Below are positions 16,725 through 25,627 of a DNA stretch of 64,000 nucleotides, in pieces (positions within the stretch are counted from its first letter, which is position 1; each line of letters starts with the position of its first letter). The stretch spans positions 1 to 64,000 of the forward strand of contig JADHSM010000009.1 in NCBI GenBank assembly GCA_016776905.1. The letters run 5' to 3'. Position numbers and translations under genes: made by a program. The notes below the pieces were generated by a model that saw only the letters and a program-made list of their open reading frames with translations, was not told the origin of the DNA and did not search any database. This DNA comes from Planctomycetota bacterium. GTDB lineage: Bacteria; Planctomycetota; UBA8108; UBA1146.

Positions 16725-17339
16725 ATGAATAAAATCGATAAGACTGCCATCATTTTGATCGGTTTTCAGAATGACTATTTTCGCCCGGAAGGGATTCTGA
16801 CCGGAGCCTTGGAGGATTCTGAGGGGCGGGCCCAGATGCTCTCAAATACGCTCGAATTACTCGAGGCCATCAAGGATCGTGAAGATGTTCTTGTGATTTC
16901 GACGCCCATTCAGTTCACGGAGAATTATTCGGAGCTCAATGAGCCGACCGGGATATTGAAAACGATTAAGGACACAGGGGCATTTTGTAGAGGGTCTTCA
17001 GGTTCAGAGACGATTGAACAGTTCGAGGCTTATTCGGAAGTCATCACAGAGGTAAAGGGTAAACGAGGATTGAATGCTTTTTCCAATACGGATTTGGAAA
17101 GTATTCTAAGAAGTAATGATGTGGACAAGGTTGCCCTTGCTGGAGTTGTCACGTCCATTTGCATTGATTCTACCGGTCGTTCGGCTCATGAAAAAGGATT
17201 TGAAGTTACTGTATTGTCCGATTGCACGGCTGGTCGTACAGCGTTCGAGCAGCAATTTTATTGCGAACAAATTTTCCCTCTTTATGCAGAAGTGGGAGTC
17301 AGTAAAGATTTGATGATGAATAGCGGAGTCTCTGCGTGA
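16725..17339 (+). CDS. Isochorismatase-family cysteine hydrolase
   Basis: 204 residues, cysteine hydrolase fold. The catalytic triad is recognisable: Asp in ILIGFQNDYF (N-terminal), Lys in VKGKRGLNAFSNTDL, and the nucleophile Cys in VALAGVVTSICIDSTGR; the cis-peptide VVTS and the C-terminal SDCTAGR fit the family. Members hydrolyse isochorismate, nicotinamide, N-carbamoylsarcosine and similar amides, and the exact substrate is unclear. The ATG at 16725 is chosen for its AGAGGAG site 4-5 nt upstream; the open frame extends further upstream without homology. The stop overlaps the GTG start of the hybrid histidine kinase (GTGA, 17336-17339). Confidence 0.8.
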   Translation: MNKIDKTAIILIGFQNDYFRPEGILTGALEDSEGRAQMLSNTLELLEAIKDREDVLVISTPIQFTENYSELNEPTGILKTIKDTGAFCRGSSGSETIEQFEAYSEVITEVKGKRGLNAFSNTDLESILRSNDVDKVALAGVVTSICIDSTGRSAHEKGFEVTVLSDCTAGRTAFEQQFYCEQIFPLYAEVGVSKDLMMNSGVSA

Positions 17340-18910
17340 CGTCGAATGACCACAAGAATCCTGAAGAACTCCAAATTGAATCGAACTATCGATTTATTGA
17401 AGAGTTGGCTCAGAAAAAAAAGAAACTCGAAGTATCTCGAGAGAGATACAGAAGCCTAATTAACAATCTCCCATGCATTGTTATTCGATTTGACGATAGT
17501 CGGCTTGTCGAATTCGTGAGTAGTGCATGGAGCGATATTCTTGGCGGAGAATACGATTCGATACTTGGATTAAGTCTGCCTGCTTTGGTGCATCCTGACG
17601 ATAAAGGAGTGCTGGAGAAAGCCATCGTAGGATCTAGGACTGCTGAAGTCAGAGTCAAGAATAGTGCGGGGCAGTTCCATTGGATGCGCTGGAGTTCCAG
17701 TCGTGTGTCCGAGGGTGGTTACCAGGGTTTGCTGGTAGATCTCATGGAGACGCGGGAATTAGAAGAGCTTCTTCGCCAATCCCAAAAAATGGAAGCTATC
17801 GGTCGCTTGTCAGGTGGCGTTGCGCACAACTTTAATAATCTACTGACCGTTATCCTGACTTCCGTGGAACGGTTGCAGAGGTTTCTTCCCGAAGATTCTC
17901 AGTCTTCTGCCAATGAGGCCGAGAGGATAAAAGTAGCTGCGAACGAGGCGGCAAGTGTGACTCGTCAGTTGCTGGCCTTCAGTCGGCAGCAAGTCTTAAG
18001 GTCTGTGAATTGCGATCTCGTGGATCTTGTTGAAGAAGGAGTCTGGCTTCTCGGAGATGTTGTTGCGACTCCTGAAGTGAGTTTCGAATATATTCAAGAT
18101 TCGAAAGAGGAGTTACCTGTAGTTTTGGATAAGGCACAATTCCATCAGGTGTTACTGAACCTTGCGATTAATGCAAAAGATTCTCTAGAAGGTCATGGAG
18201 AAATCGTTATCAAGACGAAGAAAGTAGAAGTTGGGATTTCTGAAGCAGCAGACTTAGGTCTTGATATTGGTGACTACGCTTCTGTATCAGTTGTCGATAA
18301 TGGCACAGGTATTGACTCATTAAATTTAGAAAAGATTTTTGAGCCTTTCTTTACGACCAAGGACGTAGATGAGGGAAATGGATTCGGGCTAGCAACGTGC
18401 TACGGAATCATCAAGCAAAGCGGTGGTTCTATTCGTGTGGAAAGCGAGTTGGGAAAAGGCAGCGATTTCGAAATATTACTTCCCCTTGTGAGTGGTGTTG
18501 AGAAGGCGATTGACCCAGAAGAAGAACAAACGGAGAAACCGAAAATTGAGGGTGCGAAAATTCTTATTGTTGAGGACGAGCCTGCAATTCTCGAGATTTC
18601 ATGTGAAGCCTTGCGTGAAGAAAATCATCATGTTGATGGCGCATTGACGATAAATGAGGCGATCGGTTTTATCGATAGCGGGGAAGTGGAATACGATTTA
18701 CTGGTGACGGATGTGGTGATGCCAGACGGAGGTGGGCGAAAACTGCTCAATTATCTGGATTCCAAGCGCATCGCACCCAAAGTCATCGTCGTGTCGGGCT
18801 ATGACACAGATTTCCTAGGAGATGACCTCTCCTGCACTTCATTTATCCAGAAACCGTTCAGTATCGTCGAACTGATAGAGGAAGTGAGTTCTGTATTGGC
18901 CAGTGACTAG
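17336..18910 (+). CDS. PAS-containing hybrid histidine kinase/response regulator
   Basis: 524 residues, no membrane segment, hence a cytosolic sensor. Layout: coiled coil (15-40), PAS domain (about 38-140), dimerisation/phospho-acceptor helix with H164 in GGVAHNFNNLL, HATPase (N-box LLNLAINAKDSL, G1 VVDNGTGID, F-box IFEPFFTTK, G2 GNGFGLATCYG), linker, and a receiver domain (about 408-522) with the phospho-acceptor Asp about 459 in LLVTDVVMPDGGG and the conserved Lys in FIQKPFS. The HNFNNLL H-box is the type found in single-protein hybrid kinases without a dedicated regulator. The GTG start overlaps the stop of the isochorismatase-like gene, implying co-translation, so the ligand may be a product of that enzyme (inference). 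Confidence 0.9.
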   Translation: MTSNDHKNPEELQIESNYRFIEELAQKKKKLEVSRERYRSLINNLPCIVIRFDDSRLVEFVSSAWSDILGGEYDSILGLSLPALVHPDDKGVLEKAIVGSRTAEVRVKNSAGQFHWMRWSSSRVSEGGYQGLLVDLMETRELEELLRQSQKMEAIGRLSGGVAHNFNNLLTVILTSVERLQRFLPEDSQSSANEAERIKVAANEAASVTRQLLAFSRQQVLRSVNCDLVDLVEEGVWLLGDVVATPEVSFEYIQDSKEELPVVLDKAQFHQVLLNLAINAKDSLEGHGEIVIKTKKVEVGISEAADLGLDIGDYASVSVVDNGTGIDSLNLEKIFEPFFTTKDVDEGNGFGLATCYGIIKQSGGSIRVESELGKGSDFEILLPLVSGVEKAIDPEEEQTEKPKIEGAKILIVEDEPAILEISCEALREENHHVDGALTINEAIGFIDSGEVEYDLLVTDVVMPDGGGRKLLNYLDSKRIAPKVIVVSGYDTDFLGDDLSCTSFIQKPFSIVELIEEVSSVLASD

Positions 18911-19109
18911 CTGTATTTCGCTTATTTTTTGTCGATGCCTATTATCGACACCGTTGCAACTTCTCCTCTCCTTTGCCACACTTCTTCAATCAGATCACGA
19001 CTCAGATCTCCCATCGGGACCATCATCTGAACTCGATCATCTGAACTCGATCCATCTGTTCTCGAGCAATTGAGTTTCAGCGTAATATTCAGGAAGAAGT
19101 GAGGATTTA

Positions 19110-21128
19110 ATGTCATCTCAGTATCTGACCTCTCCACCTCAGACGAGTAAGATCCCCAAAGGGATTCCCTACATCATCGGCAATGAAGCCGCAGAGAGAT
19201 TCAGTTTCTATGGAATGAAGGGGATTCTGGTTGTCTTTATGACCCAGTATTTGTTCCTTCTTCCTGGATCTCAGGCAGTCGAACCGATGGTGAAAGCCAC
19301 TGCAGTAGAGTACTACCATCTATTTACCACGGCTGTTTACTTCACGCCGATTTTAGGTGCGCTACTGGCTGATATTTTTCTTGGAAAATATATGACGATA
19401 CTCACTCTGAGTCTCGTTTATTGCGCAGGGCATGGCGCGCTTGCATTGATGGGAATCAACGACTCGATCAATCCATGGTATGCACTTGTTTCGGGTTTGT
19501 TTTTAATCTCATTAGGTTCAGGGGGAATTAAACCCTGCGTGTCAGCCCATGTGGGAGATCAGTTCGGTTCAAAAAATTCCCATTTGTTAACCAAAGCTTT
19601 TGGGTGGTTCTACTTTTCTATTAATACCGGTGCGTTCCTTTCGACTCTCATGACTCCTTGGCTCCTCAACTGGTATGGACCGCATCTTGCGTTTGGTATT
19701 CCTGGAGTCTTGATGGCGCTGGCCACGCTGCTCTTTTGGATGGGCCGAAAAGTCTTTATCCATATTCCTGCGGGGGGGGCTGAATGGCTTGCTGAGCTAA
19801 AGAGTCCTGTTGGAAGAGGCGCACTTCTCAAAGTCTCAATCGTCTTTATTTTTATCGCTGTCTTTTGGGCACTGTTTGACCAAACGGGATCTTCCTGGGT
19901 GTTACAGGCAGAAGATATGAATAGGACTTGGCTGGGAGTGACGTGGCTATCTTCTCAGATTCAAGCCATCAACCCGATCATGATTTTGATTTACATTCCG
20001 ATTTTTCAGTTTGTCATTTACCCATTAATAAACAGGGTTTGGACTTTGACTCCCATGCGGAAAATATCGCTGGGGCTCTTTGTTATGGTGGGTGGATTTG
20101 GAATAGTTGCACTTGCACAGTCTTGGATAGATGCCGGAGAAACTCCGAGCATAGGTTGGCAAGTTCTTGCTTATGCAATACTGACAGCATCTGAGGTTAT
20201 GGTTTCGATAACCGGGCTTGAATTCGCATATACACAAGCGCCTAAGAAAATGAAATCTGTCATCATGGCTTTGTTCCTGATGAGTGTTTCTCTGGGCAAT
20301 TTCTTCACTGCTGCGGTCAATCATATCATTGTTGTTGAAACGGGATCGCAGGTGGTCCTCTCTGCCATCGGCGATCAATGGAAAAATGAAGAGGATGGTT
20401 ACACCTTCATTTCTCCTTCTGAAACAAATGGTGAGAAGGAAAATGAGATTGGTTATCAGAAAATCGATGGCGCACTGCGTCAGATTTCTCTCACCCTTGT
20501 AGATGAGCCTGTACTGATTCAGGCTCGTGATAGGATCGGTCAATTCTGGAATGAGAATGATCGTCTCCCTCTGACTGCTGAGGGAAAAGCTGAGCTGAGT
20601 GAACTGACGGATCGCCTTGGTCAGCCATTGAGATACCAGTTGATCAATAGTCGAATTTTCCACATCTCTTCAGATGGAAAAGATAAAGAGAGGAACACAT
20701 CGGATGACCCCTGGATTGAGGTCACTCGAAATTGCACCTCTGAAAAGGAACAGCGTCTGGAAATAGCTTCTGGGAAGTCTGTCTCTGATCAATACACCTG
20801 GATAGAAAATCGTAAAGCAGAGTTGGCTGTTCAGGAATTCCTCAAGGATCCGGATAACGAGGGCAAAGACGCTCCTCCTATGACTGATTTCTTGCCGGAG
20901 AGAAATTCTAGCTCCCTAAAAGAAGTGGCGAAGCAGGAATTTTCATCAGATGTGATTCAAAGGCTAGGTGGTGCAACGACCCTGAAAGGGGCTGAGTACT
21001 TCTGGTTCTTTACGCAGGTCATGCTCGGAACAGCATTCCTATTCATGGCTGTGGCGTATTTCTATCAGCCGCGCACTTTCATTCAGGGAGATGAAAAAGA
21101 TTCGGAATCGTCTTCAGAGGCGGCATGA
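19110..21128 (+). CDS. POT/PTR2-family proton-dependent oligopeptide transporter with large soluble insertion
   Basis: Imports di- and tripeptides with protons across the inner membrane. The family signature E-x-x-E-R-F-x-x-Y-G is present (GNEAAERFSFYG, about residues 25-36), as is the second PTR2 signature region (FYFSINTGAFLST). Multiple hydrophobic helices follow to about residue 410. Then comes an unusual hydrophilic insertion of about 215 residues (roughly 412-626) before the last helix (FWFFTQVMLGTAFLFMAVAYFY). Most bacterial POTs have about 490-520 residues; this one has 672. The gene has a GTGAGGA site. Its stop overlaps the start of a secreted HExxH protein (ATGA, 21125-21128), consistent with extracellular peptide breakdown and uptake. 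Confidence 0.88.
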   Translation: MSSQYLTSPPQTSKIPKGIPYIIGNEAAERFSFYGMKGILVVFMTQYLFLLPGSQAVEPMVKATAVEYYHLFTTAVYFTPILGALLADIFLGKYMTILTLSLVYCAGHGALALMGINDSINPWYALVSGLFLISLGSGGIKPCVSAHVGDQFGSKNSHLLTKAFGWFYFSINTGAFLSTLMTPWLLNWYGPHLAFGIPGVLMALATLLFWMGRKVFIHIPAGGAEWLAELKSPVGRGALLKVSIVFIFIAVFWALFDQTGSSWVLQAEDMNRTWLGVTWLSSQIQAINPIMILIYIPIFQFVIYPLINRVWTLTPMRKISLGLFVMVGGFGIVALAQSWIDAGETPSIGWQVLAYAILTASEVMVSITGLEFAYTQAPKKMKSVIMALFLMSVSLGNFFTAAVNHIIVVETGSQVVLSAIGDQWKNEEDGYTFISPSETNGEKENEIGYQKIDGALRQISLTLVDEPVLIQARDRIGQFWNENDRLPLTAEGKAELSELTDRLGQPLRYQLINSRIFHISSDGKDKERNTSDDPWIEVTRNCTSEKEQRLEIASGKSVSDQYTWIENRKAELAVQEFLKDPDNEGKDAPPMTDFLPERNSSSLKEVAKQEFSSDVIQRLGGATTLKGAEYFWFFTQVMLGTAFLFMAVAYFYQPRTFIQGDEKDSESSSEAA

Positions 21129-21976
21129 TTTCTGTGTCAGCCCGATTCGGGGTGGTACTCAGCACATGTTTGATTCTGTCGGGTCTGTGGAGTTCGATGA
21201 TCGATGCTGCCTCTCTTCAGGAAGATGTTCAGGGAGAGAGAGTCGAGGTTGTTGAGGGGGATTGGGGAGATGTTTCCGTCGAGGAAGTCGCTTCGATCCT
21301 GAACTCCGTGGATTCACATGTCAGGGGAATGATAGGTACGGAGTTAAAAAGTATTCTTCGTGTCGAGCCCAAAGGTGGGCCGATCCTACTTCACAAGCGA
21401 GATGATGATGGTGGTTTCCGGGTCAAGCTCGAAATCGATGGTCGATATTGGTGTCAGTTGATTTACCAATTTTCGCATGAGCTTACGCATGCTTACTGTC
21501 GTAAATCTTCGGAAGTTGAGTCCCATTTATCCGGTCCCCATGATTGGTTTGAAGAAATGATCTGCGAAGCCGTTAGCCTTCGTGTACTCCACGACCTTTC
21601 CGGGAAATGGAAGACTGATCCGCCATATAAAAGTCTTCAATCATTTGCCCCTCAGCTTTCAAAGTATGCGGCTCGCACAGAGCAGGAATGTGAGTCTGTA
21701 CCCCGTGAGAAGTTTCAGCATTGGTATGAGATGCACAGAGAATTGCTGGCCAGCGGTGTCATGAATCGGGTAGAGATTCGAACTGTCAGCCTTTACTTCG
21801 CAGATTTGCTCAAGAGTCAGCCTCGACTTTGGAGTCGAATCCCTGATTTGGCAAATGGGGAAGCATTGAAGGACGAATCGTTCATTCAACGCCTTGAGCG
21901 CTGGTTCAAATCTTGGGGAACTGAAGACCAGGAACTCCAGAACCAAATTTTGACATTATTTGGGAATTCGAACTAG
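21125..21976 (+). CDS. Secreted putative zinc metallopeptidase (HExxH)
   Basis: 283 residues with a signal peptide (FGVVLSTCLILSGLWSS, cleavage near AASLQ). The zinc motif is HELTH in FSHELTHAY (about residues 118-122), followed about 27 residues later by a Glu-rich helix WFEEMICEAVSLRVL that could supply the third ligand of a gluzincin. I do not recognise a named peptidase family. Overlap by ATGA with the peptide transporter indicates co-translation. The 3' end overlaps the stop of the convergent methyltransferase by 4 bp (CTAG at 21973-21976). Confidence 0.7.
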   Translation: MISVSARFGVVLSTCLILSGLWSSMIDAASLQEDVQGERVEVVEGDWGDVSVEEVASILNSVDSHVRGMIGTELKSILRVEPKGGPILLHKRDDDGGFRVKLEIDGRYWCQLIYQFSHELTHAYCRKSSEVESHLSGPHDWFEEMICEAVSLRVLHDLSGKWKTDPPYKSLQSFAPQLSKYAARTEQECESVPREKFQHWYEMHRELLASGVMNRVEIRTVSLYFADLLKSQPRLWSRIPDLANGEALKDESFIQRLERWFKSWGTEDQELQNQILTLFGNSN

Positions 21977-23067
21977 CCGGTTTGCAGTGGGCTCTCCATC
22001 TTCCAGCCCGCTTCTTCACAAATCCCTGAAGACAAATCGACCTCACCGAGAACATATAGGAATTCAGTATTTTTTAAATGTGATACTTGGCCGACTTTTT
22101 TGCCTGACGGTGCATGGATTCCGATTTTTGCTCCCACATAACGATCGTGTGCTCTGGATAGGACTTGTAGTTTTCCGTGGTCCAGTAGTAATGATTCCAT
22201 ATCCGTTCTTGGTAGATAACCTTCATTGCTGAATGAGATGATTTTAATCTCACACTGAAGGTTTTCTATGAGTCGATTCATCGCGCCCTGAATTCCGGGC
22301 TTGGAATTGAAATCACTTCGTTTTTCTCGGCATTCGACTCTTTTGCAAGCGATGCCGTAGACCTCTGGTTGGTCCCACTGAACGAGTGTTTGCCATACAT
22401 GGTAATTACCGATGTATTTATGTTGGTTATAAGGCGGATCGAGATAGGCAACATCCGCTATTAATTTGGAAGCGGCTTCTTGAGCTTCCATGCAATGTGC
22501 ACTCGCTTTACCAAATTCACTTTGCTTCACTAAAGCGGGTGGTCTGAGTTTTAAGGTTTGCAATGATCGCTTGGACCACTGTTTGAGATAAGCCATTTGT
22601 ACTCCAACGGTGGAGTCCACTCTGTCGGCAGCTTCCATTAATGAACATATCGCAACACACTTCAATTCGTCGTCCAGATCCAGAGTTTCAATGAACTCTC
22701 GAATCCCCTCGATTCGTATTCCGTTTTCCGGTGTGAAGTACCGACTTTTTCTGCAATAGGTTTCAGTAAACCAGCCATCTATCGGGGAGGCTGTTTCGAG
22801 CAGCTGAATAAGTTCGTGTACTTCTTTGGATCGGTCTTCATCGCAAACAACGTGTGCTGTTGAAATCACCCTGGCGTATTGATTCCAATCATTGAGCAAG
22901 ACCTTCCAGCCCAATTGTTTCATTGAGAGACCTACTCTGGAAGTACCGCTAAACAAGTCGATAACGCTACCCTTGAAGGGAAGGCTATTCATCACGGCTT
23001 CAATGCCTGGAATCAGGAGTCGCTTGGAACCTAGGTATTTGATCAAACCCGGAGCCTTTCTCTTCAA
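21973..23067 (-). CDS. D12-class DNA N6-adenine methyltransferase
   Basis: 364 residues, Dam-like type. Motif X region KYLGSKRLLIPGI near the N-terminus, SAM-binding FSGTSRVG (about 40-47), a target-recognition region in the middle, and the catalytic motif IV DPPYNQHKY (about 205-213). A YCRKSRYFTPENG segment is characteristic of the stand-alone D12 methylases. No restriction endonuclease or specificity gene is adjacent, so it is probably an orphan (regulatory or mismatch-repair type) enzyme. The nearest nuclease-like gene is 21 kb away (15-701), too far to propose a system. Convergent with the metallopeptidase gene. Confidence 0.9.
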   Translation of the reverse strand: MKRKAPGLIKYLGSKRLLIPGIEAVMNSLPFKGSVIDLFSGTSRVGLSMKQLGWKVLLNDWNQYARVISTAHVVCDEDRSKEVHELIQLLETASPIDGWFTETYCRKSRYFTPENGIRIEGIREFIETLDLDDELKCVAICSLMEAADRVDSTVGVQMAYLKQWSKRSLQTLKLRPPALVKQSEFGKASAHCMEAQEAASKLIADVAYLDPPYNQHKYIGNYHVWQTLVQWDQPEVYGIACKRVECREKRSDFNSKPGIQGAMNRLIENLQCEIKIISFSNEGYLPRTDMESLLLDHGKLQVLSRAHDRYVGAKIGIHAPSGKKVGQVSHLKNTEFLYVLGEVDLSSGICEEAGWKMESPLQTG

Positions 23068-23249
23068 TCGCGAATATCGAAATCTGACCAGATCTTGTTA
23101 AATTTTCCATGATAAACCGTGCTTGAGAAGGTAGATTTAAGGAATATTAATTTATCGAGAAGAGACCCGTTATTTACTGGTTTTGGGCCCGTTTATCCAA
23201 TCTCGCCAGTCTTTGTTAACGTTTCTGAGGGTCGAGAGAATGAGGATCC

Positions 23250-25523
23250 ATGTCGAGACTTGAATTTGTACTCCAGCGTGAACAAGTAATCTCAGTCTCA
23301 ACAGTGCATCGTCTGCTTCTGGTATTCCTATTTTCGTGGCTTCCTTTTCCCGGATTGAGTGGCCAGTGTCTTCCCACCTCATGGATTCTGACGGGGAGTG
23401 TTTTGGATGACAACGGGGCAGGAATTAGTTCAGTCGATTTAGATTTGATCGACCCGGTTTCTGGACTCTTATTGAACCTCTCTTCTGACTTCACCGTTTT
23501 GGATGGCTTATTCACTGCAGTGATTTGCGAGGTCGTTCCTCCGGGATCATATTTCTTGGATATAAATCCAGGATCTACGCAGCTGTTTTTCGGTCTTAGT
23601 AATATTCCCGTAACGATAAATGGGAATACAGACCTTGGAACTTTTGTGTTGCCTGATGCCTCGATAGTGAGTGGCAGAGTTGTTGGTGAAACATTCGAAA
23701 TTTTGCCCTTCGTCGATCTTGATTTTACAGATTCTCAAACAGGGCTCGCCCAAGTATTTTCTGGAGACTTCACAGAGGCGGATGGTTTCTTTAGTACCAA
23801 AGTAAACCCTGGTTTTTGGGATGTTCAGTTTACTGCAGGTGCCTCGAGTACTCCCCTCAACATGGTGCCGAGAGAACTCCGAGACCTTTCGATTATTGGA
23901 ATTATTGATCTCGGAGATGTGCGACTGAGAGAGGGCCGTCTTGTTACAGGAACTGTTCAAGATCCCTTGGGGAATCCCGTGGTCTCTGCAGATATTGACC
24001 TTAGAGATGTTGTTACGGGGGAGAAAATTGTTACGCCCGGTGACAACACGAATAGTTCTGGGCAGTTTTCTGTCTTCTCTCCTGATGGGCAAATGGAGAT
24101 TGAAGTGGACCCTATTCAGGGCTCTTCCCTGGTTCCAGCCTTGTCGGTCATCGTGGTGCCTAATACAGGCCTTGATGTGGGAATCATTCTTCTCCAGGAG
24201 GGTGTAGCGGTCTCCGGAACGGTGGTCGGTGATTCCGGGAATATTGTTCCGGGAACAGATCTCGATTTCATTATCTCGTCGACAGGGATTGAGATTCCTA
24301 CAGCACACGACAATGCTAATTCCTCGGGGAATTTTTCGGTTCAAGTGGTTCCTGATACATATGACATTGCTTTTCGCCCTTCATTTCTATCGGGCTTTGC
24401 TCCAAGGGTGCTTCCCAGTGTCGAGGTGATTGGAAATACAGATCTTGGAGTAGTGGAAGTATTTTCAGGTTCGGCATTCACAGGGACAGTCATAGCCGGA
24501 CCAGATCCGGTCATTGATTGTGAAATAGTGCTCACAGATTCGATCACTGGAGCTGAAGTCTACATGTTTGGTAACGATACAGATGCGCTGGGCGTCTTCG
24601 CAGTTCGTCAACTTCCAGGAGTTTATGATCTCTTGATCACTCCACCGATAGGAAGTGGATTGAACGAATATGTTGAAACTGGAATCGATTTGACGACAGA
24701 TCTGAATCGTGCCATCGATCTATTGGGAGCTCCGCCAGGGACACCTCCTGAACCGGTTCAGGACCTGACCTGTTGTTGCCCAGGTGGAGTCGTCATTCAG
24801 TGGGAGTTGGGGAATACTGATTATGATCTGATCCAAATTCAAAGGCAGGGTGTATTTTTGACGAACCTTGCCGGCGATACGTTGCTTTTCAATGACATGA
24901 ATGCCCCTTTGGAATCGTTGACTTACCAGGTGATTGCCGTTCGATCTTCACTCACGAGTGCGCCTGTTCTCTGTACGTTGGATAATTCTCCTGTGACTCC
25001 TCCTGCTCCGGTGGAGAACCTGTTTTGTGAACAACTGCAACCGGAACCGACCGTTCAATTGACGTGGGTAAATGACCCTGCAGGCTATGATAGCATTCAG
25101 ATATTCAAAGACGGTGTCCTTGAAGTCGAGGTTACAGGCGCAACCGAAGACTACATTTCTTCGGGACTGTCGTTGGGAGCGCATGTCTGGGAAGTGGTCG
25201 GAATCTCCAATGGCTTATCTTCAGCGGGCATCGATTGCACAGTAGATGTGACGGGACCCACCGGAGTTATTTTTCTCCGCGGAGACGCAAACTCGGACTC
25301 GTTAGTCAATCTTGCCGATTCTATTTCGATCTTGGAATATCTCTTTAGCGGCGGATCTCCTTCAAGCTGTCAGAGTTCCATGGACGTGAACGATTCAGGA
25401 ACCATCAATATTGCAGATGCTATCAATCTGTTGGCTTACTTGTTTTCGGGTGGCCCGCCCCCTGAATTGCCATTTCCCACGTCAGGGATTGATCCGACTC
25501 CCGACTCTTTACCTTGCATTTAA
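23250..25523 (+). CDS. Secreted protein with carboxypeptidase-regulatory-like repeats and dockerin-like C-terminus
   Basis: 757 residues, signal peptide at about 20-38 (RLLLVFLFSWLPFPGLSGQ). Residues 45-490 hold about five to six repeats of roughly 80 aa resembling carboxypeptidase-regulatory (prealbumin-like) domains, each with a pattern such as VSGTVVGDSGN...DLDF...DNANSSGNFSV. Two Fn3-like units follow (500-670; YDLIQIQRQG, YDSIQIFKDG). The C-terminus is a pair of Ca-binding-type loops, RGDANSDSLVNLADS and DVNDSGTINIADA. Unlike its relatives in this window it lacks most of the Cys tail and ends in DPTPDSLPCI. Probably a surface or matrix adhesin; no catalytic site seen. Confidence 0.8.
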   Translation: MSRLEFVLQREQVISVSTVHRLLLVFLFSWLPFPGLSGQCLPTSWILTGSVLDDNGAGISSVDLDLIDPVSGLLLNLSSDFTVLDGLFTAVICEVVPPGSYFLDINPGSTQLFFGLSNIPVTINGNTDLGTFVLPDASIVSGRVVGETFEILPFVDLDFTDSQTGLAQVFSGDFTEADGFFSTKVNPGFWDVQFTAGASSTPLNMVPRELRDLSIIGIIDLGDVRLREGRLVTGTVQDPLGNPVVSADIDLRDVVTGEKIVTPGDNTNSSGQFSVFSPDGQMEIEVDPIQGSSLVPALSVIVVPNTGLDVGIILLQEGVAVSGTVVGDSGNIVPGTDLDFIISSTGIEIPTAHDNANSSGNFSVQVVPDTYDIAFRPSFLSGFAPRVLPSVEVIGNTDLGVVEVFSGSAFTGTVIAGPDPVIDCEIVLTDSITGAEVYMFGNDTDALGVFAVRQLPGVYDLLITPPIGSGLNEYVETGIDLTTDLNRAIDLLGAPPGTPPEPVQDLTCCCPGGVVIQWELGNTDYDLIQIQRQGVFLTNLAGDTLLFNDMNAPLESLTYQVIAVRSSLTSAPVLCTLDNSPVTPPAPVENLFCEQLQPEPTVQLTWVNDPAGYDSIQIFKDGVLEVEVTGATEDYISSGLSLGAHVWEVVGISNGLSSAGIDCTVDVTGPTGVIFLRGDANSDSLVNLADSISILEYLFSGGSPSSCQSSMDVNDSGTINIADAINLLAYLFSGGPPPELPFPTSGIDPTPDSLPCI

Positions 25524-25627
25524 AGGGGTTTTCTCGGCTCAAGGACTCTGAGGATCTGATCCTTGTTTCCTGTCGAAGATACGGGAAAATAGAACTCCTT
25601 GATCTATTCAACAGGGAGGTCTCACTC

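Noticed and set aside
18911-19109. 71-codon minus-strand ORF and TGTCGAT/ATCGACA hairpin
   Set aside because: The ORF has no homology or ribosome site; the hairpin has its T-run on the wrong side for a terminator. A duplicated CATCTGAACTCGAT lies nearby but is too short to interpret.
20025-20663. 212-codon ORF on the minus strand inside the POT transporter
   Set aside because: Antisense to a well-supported transporter; composition and lack of motifs indicate a shadow frame.
15-23067. Restriction-modification system made of the nuclease-like gene and the D12 methylase
   Set aside because: They are more than 21 kb apart with unrelated operons between; no direct support.
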